A stretch of 64,000 nucleotides of DNA from Bathymodiolus japonicus methanotrophic gill symbiont (lineage in GTDB: Bacteria > Pseudomonadota > Gammaproteobacteria > Methylococcales > Methylomonadaceae). The notes beneath the pieces are model-generated. The model worked only from the letters and a program-made list of their open reading frames with translations, had not been told where the DNA came from and did no database searches. Location: positions 1 to 64,000 of the forward strand of contig NZ_BLYC01000019.1 in NCBI RefSeq assembly GCF_019721995.1, written 5' to 3'. The translations under genes were made by a program, and so were the position numbers. Below, piece after piece: positions 9,951-19,402 of this stretch (the first letter of the stretch is position 1; each line of letters opens with the position of its first letter).

Positions 9951-10229
9951 TTATTTCAGAAATACATCAGCTGCTGGAGTCGCTAATTCATCATCTGAGC
10001 CCCAGGAATCTAGCCAGGCATCAGTAGCTGCAAGGGAGATAAACTCACATTTTTCTGCCCGCACTTTAGCTTTCTGGATGGCTTGCATTTTCCATTTATT
10101 TCTTTCTATATATTCGGCAATCGCTTTTACTGCGATTTGAGATTGCGAGCGGTGAGCAAGCAGGCTAATTTCTTTAAGGCTGCTTTTAAGCTCTTCTGGG
10201 ATGCGCATGGAAAAGGCTGTCGTAGTCAT
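9951..10229 (-). CDS. Ribbon-helix-helix (CopG-like) antitoxin
   Basis: A 92-residue protein whose N-terminus (FSMRIPEELKSSLKEISLLAHRSQSQIAVKAIAEYIE) is a typical RHH DNA-binding domain. The C-terminal tail should bind the toxin encoded immediately downstream. It probably represses its own promoter in the 60-bp gap before murU. Confidence 0.85.
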   Translation of the reverse strand: MTTTAFSMRIPEELKSSLKEISLLAHRSQSQIAVKAIAEYIERNKWKMQAIQKAKVRAEKCEFISLAATDAWLDSWGSDDELATPAADVFLK

Positions 10230-10289
10230 TTTGAATTAAGCCGGAAAGTGTAAGACAAGTGTTTACATTGTACTTGTTTGCAAAAGAAG

Positions 10290-10970
10290 TTAATCGATTT
10301 TTCCAGCCTTAAGCAGACGCGTATTTAGCATATTCAGGCGCTCAGGTGTACCAATATCCATCCAGAATCCAGAGTAGAATTCTCCGCTGATACCTTGTGT
10401 TTGCATAGCGTTTTTCAACAGTGGAGCCAGTGCCGATTTTCCAGGCGGGATGCCAACAAATAAATCCGGATGATACAGACCGATGCCACTGTAGGTGTAT
10501 TTTGGCGTGCCTTGCTGGCTCAACATGGATTGCGGGCTAAGCGCAAAATCACCTGCAGGATGATGTGCAGGATTATTAACTAAAACTAGATGTGCCAGGC
10601 CTACATCTTTGTTAACCAGGCTTTGAAAATGGTAGTCGCAGCTAATATCACCATTCACTACTAAAAAAGTCGAATTGCCAAGCAAAGGTAAGGCTTTTTT
10701 GATACCACCTGCATTTTCTAATCCCGTGGCACCTTCATCGGAATACTGAATATTTGCCTGATACTGCGAACCGTTGCCTAGATAGCTTTGTATTTGCTCG
10801 CCTAGATGGGCGAGATTAATAACAATATCGCTGATACCAACTTTGACCAATGCCTCTAGTGTATATTCAATCAATGGCTTACCGGCTATTTTTAATAAGG
10901 GCTTGGGTGTATGGTCAGTAAGTGGGCGCATTCTCTCGCCACGTCCTGCTGCTAGAATCATTGCCTTCAT
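10290..10970 (-). CDS. murU: N-acetylmuramate alpha-1-phosphate uridylyltransferase
   Basis: A 226-residue nucleotidyltransferase with the signature LAAGRGERMRPLTDHTPKPL at the N-terminus and the GDI metal motif (VVNGDISCDY). MurU makes UDP-MurNAc from MurNAc-1-phosphate in the fosfomycin-insensitive peptidoglycan recycling route. It overlaps the kinase amgK by 4 bp (ATGA), the conserved gene pairing that supports this call over other sugar nucleotidyltransferases. Confidence 0.9.
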   Translation of the reverse strand: MKAMILAAGRGERMRPLTDHTPKPLLKIAGKPLIEYTLEALVKVGISDIVINLAHLGEQIQSYLGNGSQYQANIQYSDEGATGLENAGGIKKALPLLGNSTFLVVNGDISCDYHFQSLVNKDVGLAHLVLVNNPAHHPAGDFALSPQSMLSQQGTPKYTYSGIGLYHPDLFVGIPPGKSALAPLLKNAMQTQGISGEFYSGFWMDIGTPERLNMLNTRLLKAGKID

Positions 10971-11974
10971 AGCGCACGCTTGCTAGCGGGGAGTACAGTC
11001 GCTACTAAAAAATCGTAAAATTCTGTTAACTCGGGGTAACGCTGGCTGATATTGATGACGTAATCCAGTGTGCGTGGAATATCGCCTAGATACACGCTCT
11101 TGCCATCGCGGATATTGAGCCGTGAGAATATGCCGACCGCCTTTAAGTGGCGGTGTATGCCCATAAGGTCAAAGTCACGCTGGAATTGAAAATAGTCACA
11201 ATCAATCAGCCCAGTCTGTTTTAGTTGCTGGTAATAGGGCTGCAGGCAGTTCTGGATTTGCTCATCTGACCAGCTAATATAACAGTCTCTTAATAAAGAA
11301 ACTGCATCGTAGGTCACAGGGCCGATAACGGCATCCTGGAAGTCGATAATTCCCGGGTTATTCGCGCTAAGATGCATTAAGTTGCGTGAATGGTAATCCC
11401 TATGTACGCAGACCTGTGCTTGCTGCAGTGCTGAATCAATTAAAAAAGTATAACACTGGTCGATAATGGCTTGTTGCGCGCTAGTGAGCGTTAGTTGACA
11501 TTGCTGTTGTAAAAACCAGTCACTAAACAGTTGTAGTTCGGTGTTTAGCAATTCGGCTGTGTAGTACGGCAGTTCACAGTTGTGTATGTCGATATTTTTT
11601 TGCAGTGTAATCAGACTATTCAGAGCATCCTGATATAAGGCGGCGACTGTTGTATCGTTAAGCTGGTCTAACAGACACCGGGAGCCAAAATCTTCGAGCA
11701 GCAAAAAGCCCTGTTGTGGATTTTGCTGAATAATATCCGGGACATTCACCTGTGCCTGGGCAAACAACTGCGCGACTTTAATAAACGAGGCGGTATCCTC
11801 TTTGTCAGGCGGTGCATCCATGACAATATAGTGTTGCTGTTGATGCTGTACTCGAAAATAGCGTCTAAAACTGGCATCGCTGGAAGCGCTGGTAAATTGT
11901 GTTATCTTCAGGTTTAGATCATTTGTTAGCCAATGCAGTATGGCTTTTTCTCTAGCATCGCTTGCCGTTATCAT
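10967..11974 (-). CDS. amgK: N-acetylmuramate/N-acetylglucosamine kinase
   Basis: A 335-residue aminoglycoside-phosphotransferase-fold kinase. The catalytic loop is VCHRDYHSRNLMHL and the metal-binding segment is IIDFQDAVIGPVTYD. AmgK phosphorylates anomeric MurNAc, which MurU then activates. The pair is divergent from lptD, as in Pseudomonas and relatives. Confidence 0.9.
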   Translation of the reverse strand: MITASDAREKAILHWLTNDLNLKITQFTSASSDASFRRYFRVQHQQQHYIVMDAPPDKEDTASFIKVAQLFAQAQVNVPDIIQQNPQQGFLLLEDFGSRCLLDQLNDTTVAALYQDALNSLITLQKNIDIHNCELPYYTAELLNTELQLFSDWFLQQQCQLTLTSAQQAIIDQCYTFLIDSALQQAQVCVHRDYHSRNLMHLSANNPGIIDFQDAVIGPVTYDAVSLLRDCYISWSDEQIQNCLQPYYQQLKQTGLIDCDYFQFQRDFDLMGIHRHLKAVGIFSRLNIRDGKSVYLGDIPRTLDYVINISQRYPELTEFYDFLVATVLPASKRAL

Positions 11975-12088
11975 TATTTTTATAAAGAGGCTGGAAAAGT
12001 AAGGTAAAATAGACGCTCGTTATTTTATGATATTTCGCCTGACCGTGTGGGCTTTATTGGAATTTTTATTTTCAGGTTTTTAGTATAC

Positions 12089-14494
12089 ATGTTGCTGCGT
12101 TTATTACTATTTTTTGTCAGTATATCAGTGATGGTATCAACAGCTGTTAGCGCGGAAGAGTCTGAGGCAGAATGTAAGACTGGCAAAACAGTACAGCAAT
12201 GTGTGTCAGCAGAGGCAGAAAAACAGCTTACTGAAGGAGTCAATAATCGCTTCTGGTTTGATCCAACTTTTGATGTAGAACGCGAGCAGGTTTTTTCGCG
12301 CCTGCAGGCAGAATTTAAGCAAGACCCCTGGGCCGTCTGTACTTTAAGATTAGGCCCGCAGCCTACATTTTATGTCGATAAGCAGCAGCGCGAGAAGGCA
12401 GTGATGGATGTGTTTGCTGATGACAGTGAAATGTTTGATGTCGATCTTATTAGCTTAAGCGGCAATATCGATTTACAGCGTGCAGATCAGCATATTATGG
12501 CAAACCAGGTTGATTTTAATCAGTCTTCCAGCGTACTCGATTTATATGGCGATATTATCTACAGTGATGGAGGCATGGCGCTGCATAGTACGTCGGCGCA
12601 AGTCAATTTGCAGAATGATACGTCTTTATTACGCAATGTGTCTTTTATTATCCCGTCTTCGCCTATACGAGGCAGTGCCGAGGTTGTGTATCGCGATAGT
12701 CCGACGTTCAGCCGTTATAAAGAAGTGACTTATACTGCCTGTGAGCCGGGTAATCAGGACTGGATGCTGCATGCCTCACGGATGAAGGTGAATGATGAAA
12801 CTGGACGAGTTGCTGTAAAACATGGCTGGTTAGAATTTAAGAGCGTTCCAGTGATGTATTTTCACTATGGTTCATTTCCGGTTGATGACCGCCGATTAAC
12901 CGGGCTGTTAACCCCGTCTTTTGGTATATCCGGGCGTAGTGGTGTCGATATCAGATTGCCTTTTTACTGGAATATGGCGCCCAATTATGACATGACTATT
13001 GCGCCGCGATATATGACTGAGCGTGGTTTTATGTTCGGTGCAGACGTTCGTTTTTTGTGGCATCGGTCGCTGAGTGAAGTGAGTTTCGAGATTATGCCCG
13101 AAGATCAGCTAACCAAGACATTAAGGTGGGGCGGTAGCTTTCAGAATAGTACCCAGTTTACGGATAATTTGCGCATGAATATTAATGCCAATTATGTGTC
13201 TGATAGCGCGTATTTTTCTGATTTAGATGGCTCACTGGGTTTGAATAATCGTAATCGCTATCTGGAAAGCAATGCCAATATTGCGTATACATTGCCATGG
13301 ATGGCATTTAGCGCGCGGGTAGACAATTACCAGAATATTGATCCGGGGGCGAGTGATAAAAATGTCCCTTACCGGCGCTTACCACAGCTAAAGCTGGATA
13401 TGTTTAAGGCCTTTAATGACTTGCCTCTGGAAATGAGAATGGACAGTGAATATGTGTTTTTTCAGCGTCATTTTCCTGATGGGAAGCCGCAGGGGCAGCG
13501 GTTTAATATCAAGCCGGAGATTAGCTTTCCGTTTGTTTCTCAATCTGGATTCATTATTCCAAAATTTGCCATGCAACATACCCAGTACTGGCTGGATAAT
13601 ACAACGGTGCCAGGACCAACAAGCCTGAGTAAAACTTTACCCATAGTCTCATTAGACAGTGGCTTGTTTTTCGAGCGGGACTTTGCATCGTTAACGCATA
13701 CTATAGAGCCGCGCTTGTTTTATTTATATGTTCCGTTTGTGGACCAGAGTGATATTCCTAATTTTGATACTTCGCTATATGATTTAAATTTTGCCCAGTT
13801 ATTTCGGGATAATCAATTTAACGGGGTAGATAAAACGCAGAATGCTAATCAGTTAACCGCTGCTTTAACCACACGCCTGGTTCAAGATGGTCGTGATCGC
13901 TTAAAGGTAACCGTAGGGGAGATTTTTTATTTTGAGGACAGGAAAGTCAATCTGGTAGGCAATCAGGTACGCACCGAATTCCTATCAAATTTAATGACTG
14001 AATTAAGCAGTGAAATTACCGATGAGTTAAAGATCACTTCTGCAATGCAATGGAATTTTTCTGAAAACAGGGTGAATCGGGGTCATGCTGATTTACGCTA
14101 TCGTGGCCTGACAAATAACATGATCTTTAATGTTGGTTATCGTTTCCAGCAGCGGCAGATTGAGTTTGGTCGGTTTGCCCAGAATCAGGTAGTTGCCTCG
14201 GCTATGATTCCCATTTATGATGGCTGGAGCGCTATCGGCTTATACCGTTATTCGATACTGGATAAGAAAAATCTGGAGTATTTTGTTGGCATAGAAAAAG
14301 ACAGTTGTTGTTGGCGCTTTAGAGTTATTTATAGGCAATTTTTACTAACCTCGGCGGGAAGTATCATTGGTGAAGCAGAGCCGCAAAACTCAATATTTTT
14401 TCAAATAGAATTAAAAGGGTTTACAAGTCTGGGCGACAAAGTCGATGACTTCTTGCTGAAAAATATAGCGGGATATAGAAAACCACAATATTAA
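12089..14494 (+). CDS. lptD: LPS-assembly outer membrane protein LptD
   Basis: About 801 residues with an N-terminal signal peptide (LLRLLLFFVSISVMVSTAVSA), an OstA-like beta-jellyroll region (about 130-250) and a large C-terminal beta-barrel. It inserts lipopolysaccharide into the outer membrane with LptE. The ATG at 12089 is chosen because it begins a clean signal peptide; the frame is open from a GTG at 12047. The Cys pair CCW near the C-terminus fits the disulfides known in LptD. It is followed immediately by surA. Confidence 0.92.
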   Translation: MLLRLLLFFVSISVMVSTAVSAEESEAECKTGKTVQQCVSAEAEKQLTEGVNNRFWFDPTFDVEREQVFSRLQAEFKQDPWAVCTLRLGPQPTFYVDKQQREKAVMDVFADDSEMFDVDLISLSGNIDLQRADQHIMANQVDFNQSSSVLDLYGDIIYSDGGMALHSTSAQVNLQNDTSLLRNVSFIIPSSPIRGSAEVVYRDSPTFSRYKEVTYTACEPGNQDWMLHASRMKVNDETGRVAVKHGWLEFKSVPVMYFHYGSFPVDDRRLTGLLTPSFGISGRSGVDIRLPFYWNMAPNYDMTIAPRYMTERGFMFGADVRFLWHRSLSEVSFEIMPEDQLTKTLRWGGSFQNSTQFTDNLRMNINANYVSDSAYFSDLDGSLGLNNRNRYLESNANIAYTLPWMAFSARVDNYQNIDPGASDKNVPYRRLPQLKLDMFKAFNDLPLEMRMDSEYVFFQRHFPDGKPQGQRFNIKPEISFPFVSQSGFIIPKFAMQHTQYWLDNTTVPGPTSLSKTLPIVSLDSGLFFERDFASLTHTIEPRLFYLYVPFVDQSDIPNFDTSLYDLNFAQLFRDNQFNGVDKTQNANQLTAALTTRLVQDGRDRLKVTVGEIFYFEDRKVNLVGNQVRTEFLSNLMTELSSEITDELKITSAMQWNFSENRVNRGHADLRYRGLTNNMIFNVGYRFQQRQIEFGRFAQNQVVASAMIPIYDGWSAIGLYRYSILDKKNLEYFVGIEKDSCCWRFRVIYRQFLLTSAGSIIGEAEPQNSIFFQIELKGFTSLGDKVDDFLLKNIAGYRKPQY

Positions 14495-14495
14495 A

Positions 14496-15797
14496 ATGAT
14501 GAGAAAAAGAATAACACAGAGCATAGCTATATTAGCGTTGATCATAGCGAGTTTTCAATTGCCTGCGGTTGAATACTTGGACGGCATTGTGGCGGTTGTT
14601 GAAGATGATATTATTCTGGAAAGTGAGTTAGCTGAGGAAGTTGCGGGAGTGGCCAGCAAATTAAAAGCGAATAATGTCCAGATGCCACCTGATCATATCT
14701 TGTATAAACAAGTGCTGGAGCGTTTAATAATTGGTAAGTTGCAAAGCCAGTTAGCAGAGAAAGCTGGTGTTAAAGTGACAGATGAAATGCTGGAAAGCTC
14801 AATGAGCGGTATTGCACGGCAAAATGGCATGGACTTAGCCAGCTTTAAGCAGGAGATACAGGAACAGGGAATGAGTTATGCAACGTTTAAAGAAAGTGTG
14901 CGCAAGGAAATTGTTATTAATCAGTTACGTAACCACGAAATCGGCAGCAGGGTAAAAGTCTCTGAGCAAGAAATTGATCACTATATGGAAACTGAAATCA
15001 GCTCTGCAGACCGGCGCGTAAAATATTTCCTGGGACATATATTAATTTCAGTGCCTGAAGGTGCATCTGCTACAACTATACAGACTGAAGAAGCCGAAGC
15101 TTTATCGGTTGTTAAACAGCTACGCGAGGGTGCTGATTTTAAGCAGATGGCTATCAGCGTTTCAGATGGCACAAATGCATTACAGGGTGGTGAACTAGGC
15201 TGGCGAACCTTAAGTCAGTTACCAACGCTGTTTGTTGATGTGGTCAAGACCATGAGCAAGGGCGATATTGCTGACCCTGTGCGTAGCCCCGGGGGGGTTC
15301 ATATTCTTAAATTAATCGATAGTACTGGTGTCGTTTCATATATGGTTACCGAAACTCAAGTGCGACATATTCTTATTAAAACCAATGAATTAATTAATGA
15401 TGAAGACGCGCAAAAGCGTCTGCTAGCCATCTCTGGGCGTATTGCCGATGGAGATGATTTTGCGGCATTGGCTAAAGCAAATTCTGATGATACCGGGCCT
15501 GCATTAAACGGTGGGGAATTAGGCTGGGTGACTCCTGGATTGTTGGTTCCGCCGTTTGAGAAAGCCATGAGCGAGCTGGAAATTAATGAAATAAGTGAGC
15601 CAGTACAAACTCAGTTTGGCTGGCATATAATTCAGGTATTAGGCCGACGTACAAAAGATAATAAGGAACAGCAAGAGCGTAATCAGGTGCGCGATGAAAT
15701 CCGCAAGCGCAAGATAGAAGAAGAAACCGAGTTATGGCTAAGGCGCTTACGTGACGAAGCCTATGTTGATATCCGCCTAGAGGCCTTAAATGAATAA
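14496..15797 (+). CDS. surA: Periplasmic chaperone/peptidyl-prolyl isomerase SurA
   Basis: 433 residues: signal peptide, SurA N-terminal chaperone domain starting VEYLDGIVAVVEDDIILESEL, and two parvulin domains (each with a GGELGW motif, near residues 230 and 340). It folds outer-membrane proteins such as LptD. It starts one base after the lptD stop, so the two are translationally coupled. Confidence 0.95.
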   Translation: MMRKRITQSIAILALIIASFQLPAVEYLDGIVAVVEDDIILESELAEEVAGVASKLKANNVQMPPDHILYKQVLERLIIGKLQSQLAEKAGVKVTDEMLESSMSGIARQNGMDLASFKQEIQEQGMSYATFKESVRKEIVINQLRNHEIGSRVKVSEQEIDHYMETEISSADRRVKYFLGHILISVPEGASATTIQTEEAEALSVVKQLREGADFKQMAISVSDGTNALQGGELGWRTLSQLPTLFVDVVKTMSKGDIADPVRSPGGVHILKLIDSTGVVSYMVTETQVRHILIKTNELINDEDAQKRLLAISGRIADGDDFAALAKANSDDTGPALNGGELGWVTPGLLVPPFEKAMSELEINEISEPVQTQFGWHIIQVLGRRTKDNKEQQERNQVRDEIRKRKIEEETELWLRRLRDEAYVDIRLEALNE

Positions 15798-16374
15798 CAG
15801 GAAGAATGCTGGCGTAGCAATAGCAAAGCAGTCTAGCCTGGAAAGGCAACTCAAAACAGTGATTGCCAAGGAAGACCTGACAGCAAATAAGGCGTTGATC
15901 GAAGTCAGTGCCCGGCATTTAAAATTAGACTACCTGGATCTGGCCGCCGCCTTATTATTTATTAATGATCCGCAGCCAAAACTCAGCGAACTGACAAGTA
16001 GTAAATTTTCTGTGGAAAAGCAGAAAGCACATGAGTTATTGCATGCGGAAATGGTGCGATATCGTATTGAAGTGGGGCGAATTCATAAAGCCAGCGTTAA
16101 ACTAATCAAAGATATTCTGGTTGAAGAGGCGGGGGTCGAGCGCAACAAAATTGGCTATGTTGATATTTTTGAGCATTACACAGTCTTGAGTTTGCCGCCA
16201 GGCATGCCGGTAGAAATATTGCAGACTTTTAAGGATGTGGAAATAAACCAGCAGGCTCTGGATATTAAGCGCCTCAGTGGTACAGGTAAAAAATTTCAGC
16301 CAGATAAACATTTTCGCCGAGGTACGCGCAGGCATTTTCTGGCGGCCAATAAAAAGAAAGTTGGCCAGTCTTAA
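15790..16374 (+). CDS. Stand-alone DbpA/DeaD-type RNA-binding protein without helicase core
   Basis: 194 residues. Residues ~20-65 resemble the dimerisation helices after the helicase core in DeaD. Residues ~95-160 match the DbpA RNA-binding fold (VEEAGVERNKIGYVDIFEHY, LPPGMPVEILQTFKDVEI). A basic tail follows (FRRGTRRHFLAANKKK). No DEAD-box motor is present and nothing upstream looks like a lost one. The start overlaps surA by 8 bp. It may bind structured RNA on its own or assist a helicase encoded elsewhere. pdxA, often found after surA, is absent. Confidence 0.7.
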   Translation: MNNRKNAGVAIAKQSSLERQLKTVIAKEDLTANKALIEVSARHLKLDYLDLAAALLFINDPQPKLSELTSSKFSVEKQKAHELLHAEMVRYRIEVGRIHKASVKLIKDILVEEAGVERNKIGYVDIFEHYTVLSLPPGMPVEILQTFKDVEINQQALDIKRLSGTGKKFQPDKHFRRGTRRHFLAANKKKVGQS

Positions 16375-16457
16375 GCATGAATGAGTGCTAGCCATCTTAT
16401 GATATTCTGGCGCGTGGATTCCTGTGTTCTCAACCCTTATACAAAACATCTAAAAGT

Positions 16458-17603
16458 ATGAATGAAATTCAGTTTGTTGATTCTGTAGCCGAGCTACAAG
16501 ACCTTTGCCAGAAAATGCAGCAGGAGCCGTGGCTTGCGATTGATACCGAATTTCTGCGGGAGAAAACCTATTATCCGAAGTTTTGTCTGTTGCAGGTTGC
16601 AACACTAGAGTGGGTGGCATGTGTTGATCCTATTGCCCTTGAAGGTGAGTTGGAGGAGCTATTTGCTATTATCAATGACCCTGCGATTATCAAGGTATTG
16701 CATTCATGTCGGCAAGACGTAGAAATTTTTTACCAACTCAGTGGGAAATTACCGGCACCGGTTTATGATACGCAGCTAGTTGCACCGCTATTGGGTTTTC
16801 AGGAAAATACCGGGTATGCCATGCTGGTGTCCGGATTTTTGAATATCAATCTTAGCAAAATACATACACGTACCGACTGGAGCCAGCGGCCTTTATCTCC
16901 AGAGCAGCTAAAATATGCGGCAGATGATGTGATCTACCTAGCTAAAATTTACCAGATGATGCAGGAAAAATTGCAGGCACTAGGGCGCGAAGACTGGTTA
17001 AAAGAGGACTTCGAGCAGTTAATGAATGAGGACTTGTACGATATCCCGCCTGAAAATGCCTGGTTAAAAATACGTGGAAAAAATAAATTAACTGGCAAGC
17101 AACTGGCGATCGTACAGGTATTAGCTGAATGGCGCGAGCAGCTTGCTAAAAAGGATAACAGGCCGAAGAACTGGGTGTTACGCGATGAGCTTATTCTGGA
17201 TATGGCAAAATTACAGCCGCTAAATTTAAAGGCACTGTCTGATATACGCGGTATGAATGATGGCTTTGTGCGGCGCTATGGTAAACAGGTCTGTGAGCTG
17301 ATTGACAATGCGCGGGGCTTGCCCGGCTTGAAATTAAAAAACAAGGCGAATAACAAAAAAAAACCAGGGCAGGAAGCTGTACTGGATATTCTAACCGGGG
17401 TAGTGCGCTTACGAGCCGATGAAAATTCATTAAACCCGGTGATTCTGGCCACGCGCAAAGATCTGGAGAAATTATTACTCGATGAGCAGCAAAGTTCATT
17501 ACTGCACGGATGGCGCTTCAGTATGGTAGGTCAAGAACTGCAGCAACTATTGCAGGGAGCGCTGTCGGTATCTGTGGATAAAAAGAACCTGCGAGTTCAG
17601 TAA
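16458..17603 (+). CDS. rnd: Ribonuclease D
   Basis: 381 residues. The DEDD exonuclease domain shows Exo I (LAIDTEFLREKTYYP), Exo II (LHSCRQDVEIF) and Exo III (LKYAADDVIYL). HRDC domains follow. It is a 3'-5' exoribonuclease that trims tRNA and other small RNAs. Confidence 0.95.
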   Translation: MNEIQFVDSVAELQDLCQKMQQEPWLAIDTEFLREKTYYPKFCLLQVATLEWVACVDPIALEGELEELFAIINDPAIIKVLHSCRQDVEIFYQLSGKLPAPVYDTQLVAPLLGFQENTGYAMLVSGFLNINLSKIHTRTDWSQRPLSPEQLKYAADDVIYLAKIYQMMQEKLQALGREDWLKEDFEQLMNEDLYDIPPENAWLKIRGKNKLTGKQLAIVQVLAEWREQLAKKDNRPKNWVLRDELILDMAKLQPLNLKALSDIRGMNDGFVRRYGKQVCELIDNARGLPGLKLKNKANNKKKPGQEAVLDILTGVVRLRADENSLNPVILATRKDLEKLLLDEQQSSLLHGWRFSMVGQELQQLLQGALSVSVDKKNLRVQ

Positions 17604-17630
17604 TACGAGCCTGCGCAGCATCGTTTTGGG

Positions 17631-17650
17631 GTGTAGGCTTTAGCCTACAC
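17631..17650. repeat. Perfect 20-bp palindrome after rnd
   Basis: GTGTAGGCTTTAGCCTACAC is its own reverse complement. It is one of several palindromes with a TAGG-GGCTTTAGCC theme in the window (also 53071-53133 and 63671-63740) and may terminate rnd. The region 17651-17770 shows no recognisable feature. Confidence 0.6.
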
Positions 17651-17770
17651 GGAAAACTTCGACAACTCGCTTGTCATTATGCCCGTCTTCTGCGTTGTAG
17701 AAATAGTTGCGTAGCCAGCTATGCGCCTGTTGCCACCTTGGATACGAACATAAATCCTGCGCCAGCGTAT

Positions 17771-18324
17771 CGGGGAGTCGCTATTTTTGCGAAAGCTTGT
17801 TTTGGGCATCCCAGCCCAAGCAAGCAGCAAAAACTTAACGCGACCACTTATGCCTCCGGCGGCCCCGATTCGTCCTCGTCACCTCGTCCCGACCCAACAA
17901 GGGGTCGGAACATAGGCTCCAAATGACTTGACGCCCGCTGTCAGCCCCGGACGGGCTGATAGTCTCCAGAAGGCGCAGGGAAATTTGCCAATCCGAAGTG
18001 CGCGATAGCGCGCGAGGGAGGCTAAAATTTTATCCCGAATAGCCGTAGAGCCATTTGTGGTAGCCATGACTGAGCTGCTTTGTGCTCAGTCTGTGGCGGA
18101 CGCAGGGCGGCTGGAGCATCTCCTATTCGCTGCGTAGGTGAACGAATTACGGCGACAGGAGTCCCGGAATTTCGTGAGGTAGCATGGCGCGCCTGGTGTC
18201 GGATGGCCTTTTATTTTGTCTCCACCTTCGCTAACGCTCAGACTCCGACAAAATAACGGCCCTACGGCTATCGCGGACTAAAAATCATCACTTCGCTTAG
18301 GCTCCGTTTCCCTGATTTTCAGCG
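17771..18324 (-). repeat. Element C (reverse), interrupted by element B
   Basis: Begins CGGGGAGTCGC and ends GATTTTCAGCG. Removing B (17936-18195) restores exactly 294 bp and the sequence GACGCC-GTGTCGG found in uninterrupted C copies, with no base gained or lost. Confidence 0.9.
17936..18195 (+). repeat. Element B, complete copy (260 bp) inside element C
   Basis: Starts CGCTGTCAGCCCC and ends GGCGCGCCTG. The first 25 bases form a 10-bp hairpin (CTGTCAGCCC with GGGCTGATAG). No target-site duplication at the junctions. Confidence 0.92.
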
Positions 18325-18377
18325 GCGGTGTGCAAAGCTTATTTCATGCCCATTCCTTAGGGAACTATTAATACGCT

Positions 18378-19016
18378 CTAATGCCTAGCTGGAGTAAAGT
18401 GTTTTTTTAGATTGCTGAGAGTAATGAATGCCGAATTTATAACCCCTAATCGCGTGAGTTGCGGGGGAATAGGCGCATCAGCATCACCGTGCATTTGATA
18501 GGTGATATGAATAGTGTGATTGTCTGAGACAAACTTAAATCGCCAGTAGCCATCAGAATAGCGCATTTGTACCGTGTCTTCTGGCTCGGGTAATTGTGCT
18601 TGAATAGCTTTCGGCAGGAGTGAGCGCTGTATATTGCTGAGCTCTATAGTGTAACTGTTTGTTTGCTGATCAAAATAGGCTGATGATTTCATGACTGTAT
18701 AGCGATTCCTGAATGGCCAGGGTAAATTGCTTAGCTTATAGATATAGTTATCACTTAAATTAAGCATTTTCATACATTTATAGCGCCAGCTAGCGCAGTT
18801 ATCGCCATTATTAATAAAGGCTAATAGCTCGTCTATATTGGCAGTGATGCTCATTTCGCCCCTATATTCCGGATAATCCGAGTAAGCGAGTTCACGCGTG
18901 TAGACGCTAATACCATTTTCCTGTTTTGCCAGTTTCCAGCCAGGCTCCTTGTCCAATGCAATAGCCGGGTCTGACACAAAATAGAATAATAATAGTGATA
19001 CTTTTAGAAAAAACAT
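18378..19016 (-). CDS. Secreted START-domain (lipid-binding) protein
   Basis: 212 residues with a signal peptide (LKVSLLLFYFVSDPAIA). The mature part reads as a START/SRPBCC domain: GWKLAKQENGISVYTREL at the N-terminus, and WPFRNRYTVMKSS and ITYQMHGDADAPIPP further on. START domains bind hydrophobic ligands; the ligand here is unknown. The start codon overlaps that of the divergent cupin gene. Confidence 0.8.
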   Translation of the reverse strand: MFFLKVSLLLFYFVSDPAIALDKEPGWKLAKQENGISVYTRELAYSDYPEYRGEMSITANIDELLAFINNGDNCASWRYKCMKMLNLSDNYIYKLSNLPWPFRNRYTVMKSSAYFDQQTNSYTIELSNIQRSLLPKAIQAQLPEPEDTVQMRYSDGYWRFKFVSDNHTIHITYQMHGDADAPIPPQLTRLGVINSAFITLSNLKKHFTPARH

Positions 19017-19362
19017 GGCGATGAATGACTCTAGAAAAATGCTTGATGTGGGTAATATATTAGCAGATACTCCAGCGCAATTGCCTGAGGAATTAACGAC
19101 TGCTTTACTGCAGAATGATAAGGTGCAAATACAAAGAATTGTCTCACGGGGTCATGCAAGTAGGGAGGGTGAGTGGTATGATCAGGCGCAGGATGAATGG
19201 GTCATATTATTACGTGGTAAGGCGGTGCTGGAATTTGCCGGACAAACGGCATTAACAACACTTGTGGAAGGTGATTACTTGCTGATTCCGGCACATTGCA
19301 GACACCGGGTGCACTGGACTGATCCAGATATTGACAGTATCTGGCTGGCGGTACATTTCTAA
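19015..19362 (+). CDS. Small cupin-domain protein
   Basis: 115 residues with a single cupin barrel. Motif 1 is weak (GHASREGEWYDQAQDEWVIL); the second motif includes GDYLLIPAHCRHRVHWT. A metal-binding HxH is not obvious in motif 1, so catalysis is uncertain. An alternative ATG lies at 19021. It is divergent from the START gene and precedes rimO by 40 bp. Confidence 0.75.
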   Translation: MAMNDSRKMLDVGNILADTPAQLPEELTTALLQNDKVQIQRIVSRGHASREGEWYDQAQDEWVILLRGKAVLEFAGQTALTTLVEGDYLLIPAHCRHRVHWTDPDIDSIWLAVHF

Positions 19363-19402
19363 GCATGTGTATTGCAGATATGATAATTAACAATAGAAAA
19401 AT

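Noticed and set aside
17936-18195. CRISPR array or integron attC sites as an explanation for the repeats
   Set aside because: Copies are dispersed, 260-294 bp long, not separated by regular spacers, and lack attC core sites. There are no cas or integrase genes.
17936-18195. HEARO/omega-RNA (IscB-associated) elements
   Set aside because: Size, structure and lack of duplication are similar, but the left flanks do not show the ATGA-type target and no IscB ORF is present. I could not run a covariance search, so this is only weakly rejected.
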